From NCBI GenBank assembly GCA_016787895.1, contig JAEUTN010000022.1, positions 124,001 to 188,000 on the forward strand: a stretch of DNA of 64,000 nucleotides. The letters run 5' to 3'. Shown piece after piece: positions 17,036 to 25,623 of the stretch. Position 1 is the stretch's first letter, and every line of letters begins with the position of its first letter. This DNA comes from Bacteroidia bacterium. Its GTDB lineage: Bacteria > Bacteroidota > Bacteroidia > B-17B0 > Aurantibacillaceae. Both the position numbers and the translations under genes were made by a program. The notes beneath the pieces were generated by a model, which saw only the letters and a program-made list of their open reading frames with translations, was not told the origin of the DNA and did no database searches.

Positions 17036-17854
17036 ATGACAAAGCCAAACAACATGAAGCAGTATACATCCAAAACAGCTATGCGAAGAGATACATTCAG
17101 CGGTATTGTTTTAAGCTTGGTCCTTCTGTTTTCTTCAGCCGGCCTCAGCCTGGCTCAGGACAGCTCTAAAGTGAAACCCAGAAAAAACGTCGTGCGGTTT
17201 AACCTCACCAATCCTATGATATTTGGTGAAAAATCACTTTTGGTGGGCTACGAAAGGGTGATTGGCAAACACATGAGTGCCTCCATCAACGGGGGTCAGG
17301 CTTCTTTTCGAAAACCAACGCTTTCCGTATTTAATTTCACCGACTCGTCGAGAATTGTGCTGGACAAAGATTATACAGACAAAGGGTTTACCATTGCCCT
17401 TGACTACCGGTTTTATCTGAAAAAAGAAAATAAATACAATTCCCCACACGGGGTGTACATAGGGCCCTATTATTCCATTACGCATTTTGAGCGCGAAAAC
17501 AACTGGAACATGAGCTCACCCCATTTTTCCGGCAATCTCAAAACCAATTTGAACATGAACATTCAAATGGTGGGAATTGAAATGGGTTACCAGTTTATTT
17601 TGTGGAAACGGGTAGCCCTTGATTTTATTCTTATCGGCCCGGGCGTCACCTTCTACAATATCAAAACGCAGATCAGCACTCAGCTTGACGGGGACGAGAA
17701 TGGAGAATTGTTGGATGCTTTAAAAAATGCCATTGTTGAAAAAGTTCCGGGTTTTAGCAATTTTGCCGACAATTTAGAATTTGAAAAATCAGGCTCTACA
17801 AATACCATGAGCATGGGCTTTCGTTATGTCATTCATCTTGGCTTTAACTTTTAA
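17036..17854 (+). CDS. Outer-membrane beta-barrel protein
   Basis: 272-residue exported protein. A signal segment (SGIVLSLVLLFSSAGLSLAQ) ends about residue 41; an internal ATG at 17054 would give a shorter leader, so the start is uncertain by six codons. The mature part shows repeated amphipathic strands ending with aromatic residues (FTIALDYRFYLKKE, HGVYIGPYYSITHFE, MGFRYVIHLGFNF); the final Phe is typical of BAM-assembled barrels. Opening residues (VVRFNLTNPMIFGEKSLLVGYERVI) resemble DUF3575-type proteins. The CAX gene begins 10 bp downstream, so it leads a run of four genes. A CRP/FNR-like site precedes it. Confidence 0.75.
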   Translation: MTKPNNMKQYTSKTAMRRDTFSGIVLSLVLLFSSAGLSLAQDSSKVKPRKNVVRFNLTNPMIFGEKSLLVGYERVIGKHMSASINGGQASFRKPTLSVFNFTDSSRIVLDKDYTDKGFTIALDYRFYLKKENKYNSPHGVYIGPYYSITHFERENNWNMSSPHFSGNLKTNLNMNIQMVGIEMGYQFILWKRVALDFILIGPGVTFYNIKTQISTQLDGDENGELLDALKNAIVEKVPGFSNFADNLEFEKSGSTNTMSMGFRYVIHLGFNF

Positions 17855-17864
17855 AAACACCTAA

Positions 17865-18947
17865 ATGAAATCAATCTTAAAACCCGGTATTCATTGGCTC
17901 TACCTTTTTCTACCAGTCACTGTTGTTCTTGAATTTCTTCATGCTTCGGCTCCTCTGGTTTTTTTATCGGCCGCACTCTCTATCATTCCCCTGGCCCATT
18001 TGATCGGACATTCCACCGAACAAATTGCGGGTTATACCGGCGATGCGCTCGGGGCTTTGTTGAATGTAACCTTTGGTAACGCCCCTGAACTCATCATCAC
18101 CATCATGGCCCTAAATGCCGGATTACACGACATTGTTTTGGCTTCACTGGCCGGAGCCATTTTAGCCAATCTGTTATTGGCTAACGGTTTGTCTTTTTTA
18201 TTTGGTGGATTTAAATTTCACAACCAGGAATACAATGCCTCCGGTTTGCGCATCAACATTTCGATGATGATGATCGCTACCATCAGTTTGATGATTCCGG
18301 CGGCATTTCACAATTTTTCGGATAAAAGCGGGACTCATATAAATGTGGATGTATTGAATATTCTGGTTGCCTCCATCCTTCTGCTCACTTATCTTCTTTA
18401 TTTGTTGTTTATGCTAAAAACACATCCTGAACTTTTTGCCGCACATAAAACCAAAGAAACAGGAGAAACCCAGGAAAAACGCTGGTCCTTGTCCAGAGGC
18501 ATACTCAGCCTGATTACCGCCTCGGTACTTGCAGCTATCATGAGTGAAATGCTGGTTGGAGCTGCTGAAGAAACCGGAAAAATTTTAGGCATGTCAAATC
18601 TGTTTATTGGCGTGGTGTTGCTCGCCGTGATCGGTGGCGCAGCTGAAACCCTCTCGGCAATAGCCATGGCTCAGAAAAACAAAATGGATTTGAGTGTCGG
18701 AATTGCTATGGGCAGTTCTATGCAGATTGCTTTGTTTGTTGCACCACTTTTGGTTTTGCTTAGTTTGTTCATAGGCCCCGGACAAATGAATTTAAATTTC
18801 TCCCGCCTTCTAATGGTCAGTATATTTCTCTCGGTGATTTTAGGGGCTTTGGTGGCCGGTGACGGAAGATCGAATTGGTATAAAGGGGTTCAACTTGTTA
18901 TTGTGTATTTGCTGATAGGCGTTATGTTTTATTTTATACCGGCCTAA
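17865..18947 (+). CDS. cax: Ca2+/H+ (cation/proton) exchanger, CAX family
   Basis: 360-residue antiporter of the CaCA superfamily. There are about eleven membrane segments and two inverted alpha repeats: GNAPELIITIMALNAG (from residue 71) and GGAAETLSAIAMAQKNKMDLS (about residue 250). Both carry the acidic residues of the ion site. GHSTEQIAGYTGDALGALLNVTFG is a CAX hallmark. It expels Ca2+ (or another divalent cation) in exchange for protons across the inner membrane. It is the second gene in a tight run with spacings of 10, 3 and -4 bp, together with a VIT1/CCC1-like protein, suggesting a divalent-cation homeostasis function. Confidence 0.93.
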   Translation: MKSILKPGIHWLYLFLPVTVVLEFLHASAPLVFLSAALSIIPLAHLIGHSTEQIAGYTGDALGALLNVTFGNAPELIITIMALNAGLHDIVLASLAGAILANLLLANGLSFLFGGFKFHNQEYNASGLRINISMMMIATISLMIPAAFHNFSDKSGTHINVDVLNILVASILLLTYLLYLLFMLKTHPELFAAHKTKETGETQEKRWSLSRGILSLITASVLAAIMSEMLVGAAEETGKILGMSNLFIGVVLLAVIGGAAETLSAIAMAQKNKMDLSVGIAMGSSMQIALFVAPLLVLLSLFIGPGQMNLNFSRLLMVSIFLSVILGALVAGDGRSNWYKGVQLVIVYLLIGVMFYFIPA

Positions 18948-18950
18948 ACC

Positions 18951-19625
18951 ATGGATACAGGCAGCTTCTGGAAAAACCGAATAAAAGAATCGGCGGTGTT
19001 AAACCCCATTGACCGCATTGCCGAAGTGTTGTTTGGCATGATCATGGTTTTAACCTTTACGGGCGCCATTAGTGTCAATTCACAGGGTCGGCAGGAAATA
19101 GGGGAATTGTTATGGGCAGCTTTGGGCTGTAATGTGGCCTGGGGAATTGTGGATGCCATTATGTATTTGATGAACGTGATTTTTGAACGAGGTTATTACA
19201 TGAATGTGCTCAAAAAACTGAACCAACAAAAGAATGAGGAGAAAGGCAAACAAATTTTAAAGGAGGAAATTCAACCCCTTATTTCAAACTTGTTAAATGC
19301 AGATGAGCTCAACCATTTGTATCAAAGGATTAAAACCATTCCACCTCCGGATAAAAAAAACATCATCACCTGGCAGGACGCACTTGCCGGAATACAGATT
19401 TTTTTATTGGTCTTTCTTTGCACCCTGCCCGTTTCCCTGCCCTTTCTGTTTATTCAGGATGCCGCTTTGGCCCTTCGCGTTTCGAATGGCATCGCCCTGG
19501 TGTTGCTATTCATAGGCGGTTATAAACTGTCCACCTACTCCGGATTCAAACCCATCCTCGGCGCACTCCTGTACATGTTAACCGGCGTACTACTTGTGTT
19601 TCTTACCATGGCCCTTGGAGGATGA
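18951..19625 (+). CDS. VIT1/CCC1-like integral membrane protein
   Basis: 224-residue membrane protein. NPIDRIAEVLFGMIMVLTFTGAIS opens the first hydrophobic hairpin, GCNVAWGIVDAIMYLM forms the second, a charged helical cytoplasmic segment (about 85-145) follows, and three hydrophobic helices end the protein. This matches the VIT1/CCC1 group, whose characterised members move Fe2+ or Mn2+ into vacuoles or out of the cytosol. The bacterial branch is uncharacterised. The start is 3 bp after the CAX stop codon and the end overlaps the next gene by 4 bp (ATGA), indicating translational coupling. Substrate unproven. Confidence 0.75.
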   Translation: MDTGSFWKNRIKESAVLNPIDRIAEVLFGMIMVLTFTGAISVNSQGRQEIGELLWAALGCNVAWGIVDAIMYLMNVIFERGYYMNVLKKLNQQKNEEKGKQILKEEIQPLISNLLNADELNHLYQRIKTIPPPDKKNIITWQDALAGIQIFLLVFLCTLPVSLPFLFIQDAALALRVSNGIALVLLFIGGYKLSTYSGFKPILGALLYMLTGVLLVFLTMALGG

Positions 19626-20239
19626 AAACAAAATTTACCTGTATCCTGAGTTTTTTCATCCTGGTTTTTAACGGAAAGGCGCAGGAGAAAGACAGCACAA
19701 GATCCTGGGACATCAGTGCGGACCTAAACACTTATATTTTCAGTGACAATGTTTTTTTGCTCCCGGTAGTAAGGGCCGATAAGGGTGCGCTGCATTTGGA
19801 GGCGCGTTACAATTACGAGGACCTGAACACTTTTTCTGCCTGGGCAGGATATAACATCAGCGGAGGAAAAAAATGGGAATACACCTTCACCCCCATGTTG
19901 GGCGGAGTGATTGGCAATTCCAACGGACTGGCCCCGGGATTGGAATTTACAATTGCTCATAAAAATTTTGAGCTTTACAGCGAATCGGAATATTTGTTTG
20001 AGTTCAGCGACAAAACCAATAACTTCTTTTATAATTGGACAGACCTGACCTATGCTCCCAATGACTGGTTGTGGTTTGGCCTCAGCGGACAACGCACCCG
20101 CTTGTATAAAACCGATTTGGAAATTCAAAGAGGTTTTCTGCTTGGCGGGGGTTTCAAAAATTGGGAATTCACCGGGTATTTGTACAATCTCTTCTTTGAT
20201 GAACCCTTTGTTATCTTCACATTAAGTTTTAGCTATTAA
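19622..20239 (+). CDS. Exported outer-membrane protein of unknown function
   Basis: 205-residue exported protein with signal peptide MKTKFTCILSFFILVFNGKAQ. The mature part is rich in Trp and Tyr with regularly spaced amphipathic strands (LHLEARYNYEDL, FELYSESEYLFEF, WLWFGLSGQRTRL), ending in FVIFTLSFSY, a C-terminal aromatic beta-signal. It probably forms a small barrel. The ATGA overlap with the VIT1/CCC1-like gene places it last in the CAX run, so it may permit passage of the same cation or sense the envelope state. No family name recognised. Confidence 0.65.
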   Translation: MKTKFTCILSFFILVFNGKAQEKDSTRSWDISADLNTYIFSDNVFLLPVVRADKGALHLEARYNYEDLNTFSAWAGYNISGGKKWEYTFTPMLGGVIGNSNGLAPGLEFTIAHKNFELYSESEYLFEFSDKTNNFFYNWTDLTYAPNDWLWFGLSGQRTRLYKTDLEIQRGFLLGGGFKNWEFTGYLYNLFFDEPFVIFTLSFSY

Positions 20240-20405
20240 ACGCAGAACTTGTGATTCCATGACTTTTATCATATTTTCGACCTGAGAAAGTGCACGTTTT
20301 TTCACCTTACCTGAATTATTTTTGCTTCAGCAAGATTCACCGCTTGGATGCAATCTTACTTGCAGTTTATTTGTTCACACGCATGCAAATCATTGACTGA
20401 ATATA

Positions 20406-20413
20406 TAACTTTG
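20406..20413 (+). promoter_or_regulatory. -7 element upstream of the dicarboxylate/asparagine operon
   Basis: TAACTTTG is an exact TAnnTTTG element 18 bp before the transporter ATG. No TTTG at the expected -33 distance is seen, so an activator may be needed. The remaining 20240-20405 sequence has no other clear signal. Confidence 0.4.
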
Positions 20414-20431
20414 TTAAGCTGAACGAATAAT

Positions 20432-21784
20432 ATGCTTTTTTTACAACTCGCTGTACTCTTAGTCTGTATTTTCATCGGCGCCCGCATGTCAGGGATTGGA
20501 CTCGGGGTGATGGGCATGATTGGTTTGCTGATTTTTCTTTTTGTGTTCAACATGCAGCCTGCTGATCCTCCACTGGAAGTGATGCTGATTATTATGAGCG
20601 TGGTGACCGCCGCTGCTGCCCTGCAAGCCGCAGGAGGCATGGATTACCTGGTGGAAATTGCCGGAAAAATCTTACGCAAACACCCCTCCCAAATTACCTT
20701 TCTTGGTCCCCTGATCACCTATGCCTTTGTGTTGTTCTCCGGAACCGCGCACATCTCCTATTCTATAATGCCCATCATTGCCGAAGTGGCCATCAAAAAC
20801 AGAATTCGTCCGGAGCGCGCCATGAGCATGAGCGTTACGGCTGCCCATATGGCCATCACCGCCAGTCCGGTTTCAGCCGCAGGCGCCGCGCTGCTCACCG
20901 TTTTAGCCGCCTCGGGTGTTAAGTTGGCCGATATTTTACTTGTTTCCATTCCCGCTACCTTAATTGGTGTGTGTGTCGGGATTTTATTTGTGTGGAAAAA
21001 AGGAAAAGAACTCAGTGAAGACCCGGAATTTTTAGAGCGCATGAAAGATCCCGCTTTCGCAGCCAACTTAGAAGGTGTTGAAAAAAAGGAAAAGGTAGTT
21101 TTGGCACCAGGAGCAAAAAAATCTGTTTTGATTTTTGCAATGGCGGTTGCCTCGGTTGTGTTGCTTGGCTCTTTTCCTGAACTCCTTCCCGACTTCGGTT
21201 CTAAACCCGGTTTCTCGCCCGGCTTTGCGGTGAACGAGGCCGGTCATGTGCTCATGCCCTCTATGATTATGATGATTATGCTGGCCGCCGCCGGATGTAT
21301 TATTTTGTTTGCCAAAACCACGGCGGCTAAAGTCACCAAAGCCAGTTTGTTTGCATCTGCCGGACAAGCCACCATAGCCGTATTCGGTGTAGTGTGGATG
21401 AGCAGCACGTTTATGAACCACAATTTTGAAAGCATTCAATCTACACTGGGTGAAGTGGTGGCCTCCTACCCTATACTCTTTGCGCTGGCCTTATTTCTGT
21501 TAAGCATGTTACTTTATAGTCAGGCTTCAACAGCCAAAGCCCTTATGCCCCTGGGTTTGTCTCTGGGTTTAAGTCCGGCTTATCTCATCGGTATTTTTCC
21601 GGCCTGCAACGGTCACTTTTTTATTCCCGGATACCCTACTCTGCTCACAGCAATACAATTTGATCGTACCGGCACCACCAAAATCGGCAAATACGTTTTG
21701 AACCACAGCTTTATGTTGCCCGGTTTGGTGACCACAAGTACCTCCGTTATTGCCGGAGTGCTTCTGAAATCTCTTTTATTATAA
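20432..21784 (+). CDS. dcuA: Anaerobic C4-dicarboxylate transporter (DcuA/DcuB family)
   Basis: 450-residue polytopic protein with about 11-12 membrane segments. Family stretches include GIGLGVMGMIGLLIFLFVF, PLITYAFVLFSGTAHISYSIMPIIAEVA, AAHMAITASPVSAAGAALL, and FPACNGHFFIPGYPTLLTAIQFDRTGTT. Dcu proteins exchange aspartate, fumarate or malate for succinate under low oxygen, or import aspartate/fumarate. Seventeen bases after the stop comes an aspartase gene and then an asparaginase gene, the standard metabolic partners. DcuA versus DcuB cannot be separated by eye. An exact -7 element precedes it, making this the first gene of the operon. Confidence 0.9.
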   Translation: MLFLQLAVLLVCIFIGARMSGIGLGVMGMIGLLIFLFVFNMQPADPPLEVMLIIMSVVTAAAALQAAGGMDYLVEIAGKILRKHPSQITFLGPLITYAFVLFSGTAHISYSIMPIIAEVAIKNRIRPERAMSMSVTAAHMAITASPVSAAGAALLTVLAASGVKLADILLVSIPATLIGVCVGILFVWKKGKELSEDPEFLERMKDPAFAANLEGVEKKEKVVLAPGAKKSVLIFAMAVASVVLLGSFPELLPDFGSKPGFSPGFAVNEAGHVLMPSMIMMIMLAAAGCIILFAKTTAAKVTKASLFASAGQATIAVFGVVWMSSTFMNHNFESIQSTLGEVVASYPILFALALFLLSMLLYSQASTAKALMPLGLSLGLSPAYLIGIFPACNGHFFIPGYPTLLTAIQFDRTGTTKIGKYVLNHSFMLPGLVTTSTSVIAGVLLKSLLL

Positions 21785-21800
21785 ACCAAAGTACAGAACC

Positions 21801-23252
21801 ATGAAAAAATCTATCCTGCTCAGCTCCCTCTCAACCGCCTTATTTTGCGGAACGCTTGGAGCACAAACCCGCACCGAAAAAGACCTGCTCGGTGAAAAAC
21901 AAATCCCTGATGAAGCTTATTACGGGGTTCAAACCGCCAGAGCACTTGAAAACTTTCAGGTGAGTGGAGTGCCCACCAAATTTTACCCCGATTATGTACG
22001 CGCTTTTGTTATGGTAAAACTGGCTGCAGCACGTGCAAATACGGAAACCGGCCGCATGAAACCGGAACGACTGGCGGCCATCGAAAAAGCTTGCCAGGCC
22101 GTGATGGATGGGAAATACCACGATCAATTCCTGGTTGACCTCTACCAGGGCGGTGCCGGAACTTCAGCCAATATGAATACCAATGAAGTGCTGGCTAACA
22201 TTGGTCTCGAAATGATGGGCAAGAAAAAAGGAGAATACCAGTATTTGGAGCCACACGATGACCTTAATATGGGACAGTCCACCAACGACACTTACCCTAC
22301 TTCAATACACGTGGCTTTGTTGTTGCATAACGACAAGGTGATTGCTGAAGCGACTGCCTTGTCACAAGCCTTTCATAAAAAAGGAGAAGAGTTCAAAAAT
22401 GTATTAAAAATGGGCCGCACCGAAGGTCAGGACGCAGTGCCCATGACGGTTGGTCAGGAGTTTCACGCCTTTGGCAACCAATTGGATGCGGCAATTGAGG
22501 CCTTAAGAAAATCTGAAGCCTATTTATACGAAATCAACATGGGTGCCACCGCCATAGGTACCGGCATCACCGCCACACCCGGTTATGATGTAAAGTGCGC
22601 CGCCCATCTGGCTAAGATCACCGGCAAACCCATCGTTCTGGCTAAAGACCTGATTGCCGCCACCAGCAGCATGCAGGGTTTTGTGATGTTTTCATCCGCC
22701 ATGAAAAATCTGGCGGTAACCCTATCAAAAATCAGCAGCGATTTGATCTTCCTCGCTTCTGGTCCCCGTACCGGTATTTTTGAAATTAATCTGCCGGCTC
22801 TGCAACCCGGTTCATCCATTATGCCGGGTAAAGTAAACCCCGTAATGGCAGAACTAATGAACGAAGTTTGTTATAAGGCCATTGGAAACGATGTAACTGT
22901 AAGCCTGGCCTCAAGAGACGGACTGCTTCAATTAAATGCTTACGAACCCGTTGTGGCCATTTCCATCATGGAATCTCAGGCTTTGTTTTATAAAACCATG
23001 CCTTTGTTCAGGAAAAATTGCATAGAAGGCATTACCGTGAACGAAGCAGTTCAAAAACGCAATATCGAAAGAAGCGTTGGTATTGTTACTGCCTTGAATC
23101 CGGTGTTAGGTTATGAAAAAACCACTGAACTCGCCAAAGAAGCTTTGCAAACCAATAAGGGCATACTTGAGCTGATCCGTGAGAAAAAGTTACTGACCGA
23201 AGATCAGATCAAAAAACTGCTTGATCCGGCAGCCATGACAGGACAGAAATAA
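21801..23252 (+). CDS. aspA: Aspartate ammonia-lyase with N-terminal signal peptide
   Basis: 483-residue aspartase of the fumarase/aspartase superfamily: aspartate to fumarate plus ammonia. Residues about 24-480 align with the E. coli enzyme as I remember it: EKDLLGEKQIPDEAYYGVQT, DLYQGGAGTSANMNTNEV, LNMGQSTNDTYPT, MGRTEGQDAVPMTVGQEF, and the catalytic-Ser loop GSSIMPGKVNPV (about residue 338). Unlike the usual cytoplasmic protein, it begins with MKKSILLSSLSTALFCGTLGAQ, a clear signal peptide with a hydrophobic core and Ala-Gln cleavage site. The enzyme is therefore predicted to be periplasmic. It lies between a dicarboxylate transporter and a secreted asparaginase. Confidence 0.93.
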   Translation: MKKSILLSSLSTALFCGTLGAQTRTEKDLLGEKQIPDEAYYGVQTARALENFQVSGVPTKFYPDYVRAFVMVKLAAARANTETGRMKPERLAAIEKACQAVMDGKYHDQFLVDLYQGGAGTSANMNTNEVLANIGLEMMGKKKGEYQYLEPHDDLNMGQSTNDTYPTSIHVALLLHNDKVIAEATALSQAFHKKGEEFKNVLKMGRTEGQDAVPMTVGQEFHAFGNQLDAAIEALRKSEAYLYEINMGATAIGTGITATPGYDVKCAAHLAKITGKPIVLAKDLIAATSSMQGFVMFSSAMKNLAVTLSKISSDLIFLASGPRTGIFEINLPALQPGSSIMPGKVNPVMAELMNEVCYKAIGNDVTVSLASRDGLLQLNAYEPVVAISIMESQALFYKTMPLFRKNCIEGITVNEAVQKRNIERSVGIVTALNPVLGYEKTTELAKEALQTNKGILELIREKKLLTEDQIKKLLDPAAMTGQK

Positions 23253-23285
23253 CTCAACTTAAATATTAAACCAAAAAAGAACCCT

Positions 23286-24359
23286 ATGAAAACAATTCTC
23301 ACACAATCCAGAAAAACGGCTATTGCACTTCTGCTTTTAGTTAGCTCAATTGGTTTTTCACAAACCAAAAAATTACCCAACATCGTGATTCTTGCTACCG
23401 GAGGCACCATTGCCGGCGCCGGAGCCAGTTCCACTGAATCGAGTTATACCTCCGGAAAAGTGACCATCGACGCGATGATCGACGCCGTGCCCAACATCCG
23501 CAAAATGGCGAACTTAAGAGGAGAACAAGTCGCCAATGTAGGATCACAGGATATGAGTGTAAAAGTGTGGCTCGACCTTACGAAACGCATCAACGAATTG
23601 TTGGCAACAGCTGAAGTGGATGGTATTGTTATCACCCACGGTACCGACACCCAGGAAGAAACTGCATTCTTTTTAAATCTGGTAGTGAAAAGTGATAAAC
23701 CGGTGGTGTTGACCGGCTCCATGCGTCCTTCCACTGCCCTCAGCGCCGAAGGTCCTTTGAATTTATACAACGCTGTTGCAGTAGCTTCCAGTCCCGATTC
23801 AAAAGGCTATGGCGTAATGGTGGTGATGAACGATGAAATTCATTCCGCCCACGGGGTGAAAAAAATGATGACCACTCCGGTTCAAACCTTTCAATCGCCT
23901 GAGGAAGGTCCTATTGGATCCGTTATTTTTGGACAAGTGACTTTCTTTCATAAGTCCTATGGTAAAAATACCAGCAGCAGCGCCTTCACAGTGGAAGGCT
24001 TAAAAGAATTGCCACGCGTGGATATTTTTTACGCCTGTGCAGATGCTTCCGCTGACCTGATAGATTACATGGTGAAAGCCGGAGCAAAAGGAATTGTAAT
24101 TGCCGGTGTTGGAGATGGCAACATGAACGCCTCTTCACTTGAAGCAGTAAAAAGAGCCACCAAAGCAGGTGTAAAAGTAGTGAGAGCCTCACGTGTTCCG
24201 GTTGGTGCGGTGTTGATTAAAGGTGAGATCAATGATGAAGAGTACGGTACCGTTTCCTCCGACGAACACAACCCTCAAAAAGCGAGAGTGCTGTTGATGC
24301 TGGCCTTAACCAAAGAGAGAAGCAGAGCCGACCTGCAACAGATTTTCATTGAATACTAA
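23286..24359 (+). CDS. ansB: Type II (secreted) L-asparaginase
   Basis: 357-residue asparaginase with signal peptide up to about SIGFSQ (residue 26). The nucleophile Thr is in ILATGGTIAG. THGTDTQEETAFFL holds the second Thr and the Asp of the catalytic set, and HGVKKMMTTPVQTFQS carries the Lys expected in the second triad. GSMRPSTALSAEGPLNLYNAV is also characteristic. It hydrolyses asparagine to aspartate and ammonia in the periplasm, feeding the neighbouring exported aspartase. Length and secretion match EcAII-type rather than cytoplasmic type I enzymes. Spacing to aspA is 33 bp and to the next barrel 17 bp. Confidence 0.94.
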   Translation: MKTILTQSRKTAIALLLLVSSIGFSQTKKLPNIVILATGGTIAGAGASSTESSYTSGKVTIDAMIDAVPNIRKMANLRGEQVANVGSQDMSVKVWLDLTKRINELLATAEVDGIVITHGTDTQEETAFFLNLVVKSDKPVVLTGSMRPSTALSAEGPLNLYNAVAVASSPDSKGYGVMVVMNDEIHSAHGVKKMMTTPVQTFQSPEEGPIGSVIFGQVTFFHKSYGKNTSSSAFTVEGLKELPRVDIFYACADASADLIDYMVKAGAKGIVIAGVGDGNMNASSLEAVKRATKAGVKVVRASRVPVGAVLIKGEINDEEYGTVSSDEHNPQKARVLLMLALTKERSRADLQQIFIEY

Positions 24360-24376
24360 ACTTTAGGTTTCGGACT

Positions 24377-25564
24377 ATGAAAACCAAACAGCATATAAGG
24401 ATTGTTGTTTTGTTGCTGCTGGCCCCGGTTTTTTTCTTCGCCCAAAAGAAGGAAATGCAAACCGGAGACACCACGTATTACAAAACACTGATTCCGGAAG
24501 ATAAACAAGGCCTGCTCAAAAACATGAGCATGATTGCCAACATGCGTTTTGCAGAGCGTAATGAGTTTACAAACGGAGATTTTACAGGCTCGAGATTTGT
24601 GAATGAACAATTTCGTTTCGAGATTAAAGGTCAGGTGACTGACAAGGTGTATTTTCGGCTTCGCGACCGTTACACCAGGGCTCAAACCTCAGAATCGATT
24701 GATAATATTTCACGCTCAACCGATATGGCTTACGTAAGAGTAGATGTAACAGACTGGTTCAATATCTCCGGCGGAAAAATGTGTGCTTCCTGGGGTGGTA
24801 TAGAGTTTGATATGAACCCGATTGATATCTATGAATACTCTGACATCGTAGAGTATGCCGACAATTTTTTAACCGGCGTCAGGTTAAATTTTAAAGTCCA
24901 CCCAAAACACAGTTTAACCTTCGAAGCGCTTGATTCCCGCACCAAAACATTCAACGAGCTGTATGGCGACCAACCCGGAATTACACCTTCTAAAGTGCCT
25001 ATGGCCTTTGTGGCCAACTGGATGGGCAGTATGTTTGACGGTAAATTCAACACCATCTGGGCCTACGCCTATCACAACGAAGCCGAAAATATTGGAATGC
25101 ATTACATTGCATTGGGTAACCAGCTCAAGCTTGGCAAATTCACGCTGGAGTATGACTTCCAGTACAGCGATGAAGACCTGGACCGGACCACCATTGTGAG
25201 TAATCTGATTCCGGACAGTTTGTATGCTTACTCGGTTAAAAACACCCTATACATGGGGCATTGGCTGCACCTCCATTATCGAATCACTAAAAAATGGAAC
25301 GTGGCCCTTGTTGGAATCTGGAATATTGCCGACTGGAAATCGACTGTTGACCCGCTCAAAACAACCAATCGCATCAGCGATTCCTATCAGTATATTCCTA
25401 CCATAGAGTACTATCCTTTTGAGAATGTAAACCTTCGTTTTTACGCCAACTGGGTGGGTCGCACCACTCTGTATTCCGATTATGCCAAATCCCGTTTTGG
25501 AGCAAAGGATTTTACAACAGGAAGATTCGCCATTGGATTTGTATCGCCCCTGGGAATTTTCTAG
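24377..25564 (+). CDS. Porin-like outer-membrane protein
   Basis: 395-residue exported protein with signal peptide MKTKQHIRIVVLLLLAPVFFFAQ. The mature part is a large barrel with OprO/OprP-like features: FRFEIKGQVTDKVYFRLRDRYTR (a long strand pair), AYVRVDVTDWFNISGGKM, and a C-terminal GRFAIGFVSPLGIF ending in Phe. Basic residues near strand ends would suit an anion pore. It lies 17 bp after the asparaginase gene and probably allows asparagine, aspartate or dicarboxylates through the outer membrane; that is inferred from context only. Confidence 0.78.
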   Translation: MKTKQHIRIVVLLLLAPVFFFAQKKEMQTGDTTYYKTLIPEDKQGLLKNMSMIANMRFAERNEFTNGDFTGSRFVNEQFRFEIKGQVTDKVYFRLRDRYTRAQTSESIDNISRSTDMAYVRVDVTDWFNISGGKMCASWGGIEFDMNPIDIYEYSDIVEYADNFLTGVRLNFKVHPKHSLTFEALDSRTKTFNELYGDQPGITPSKVPMAFVANWMGSMFDGKFNTIWAYAYHNEAENIGMHYIALGNQLKLGKFTLEYDFQYSDEDLDRTTIVSNLIPDSLYAYSVKNTLYMGHWLHLHYRITKKWNVALVGIWNIADWKSTVDPLKTTNRISDSYQYIPTIEYYPFENVNLRFYANWVGRTTLYSDYAKSRFGAKDFTTGRFAIGFVSPLGIF

Positions 25565-25623
25565 GTTAGATTTGGACTCAGGATTTTTTGTAACCGACTT
25601 GCCAACACAATCAAACATTAGAT

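Noticed and set aside
20758..21439. Antisense frames inside the Dcu gene
   Set aside because: They mirror the strongly biased codons of the transporter and show no protein-like features.
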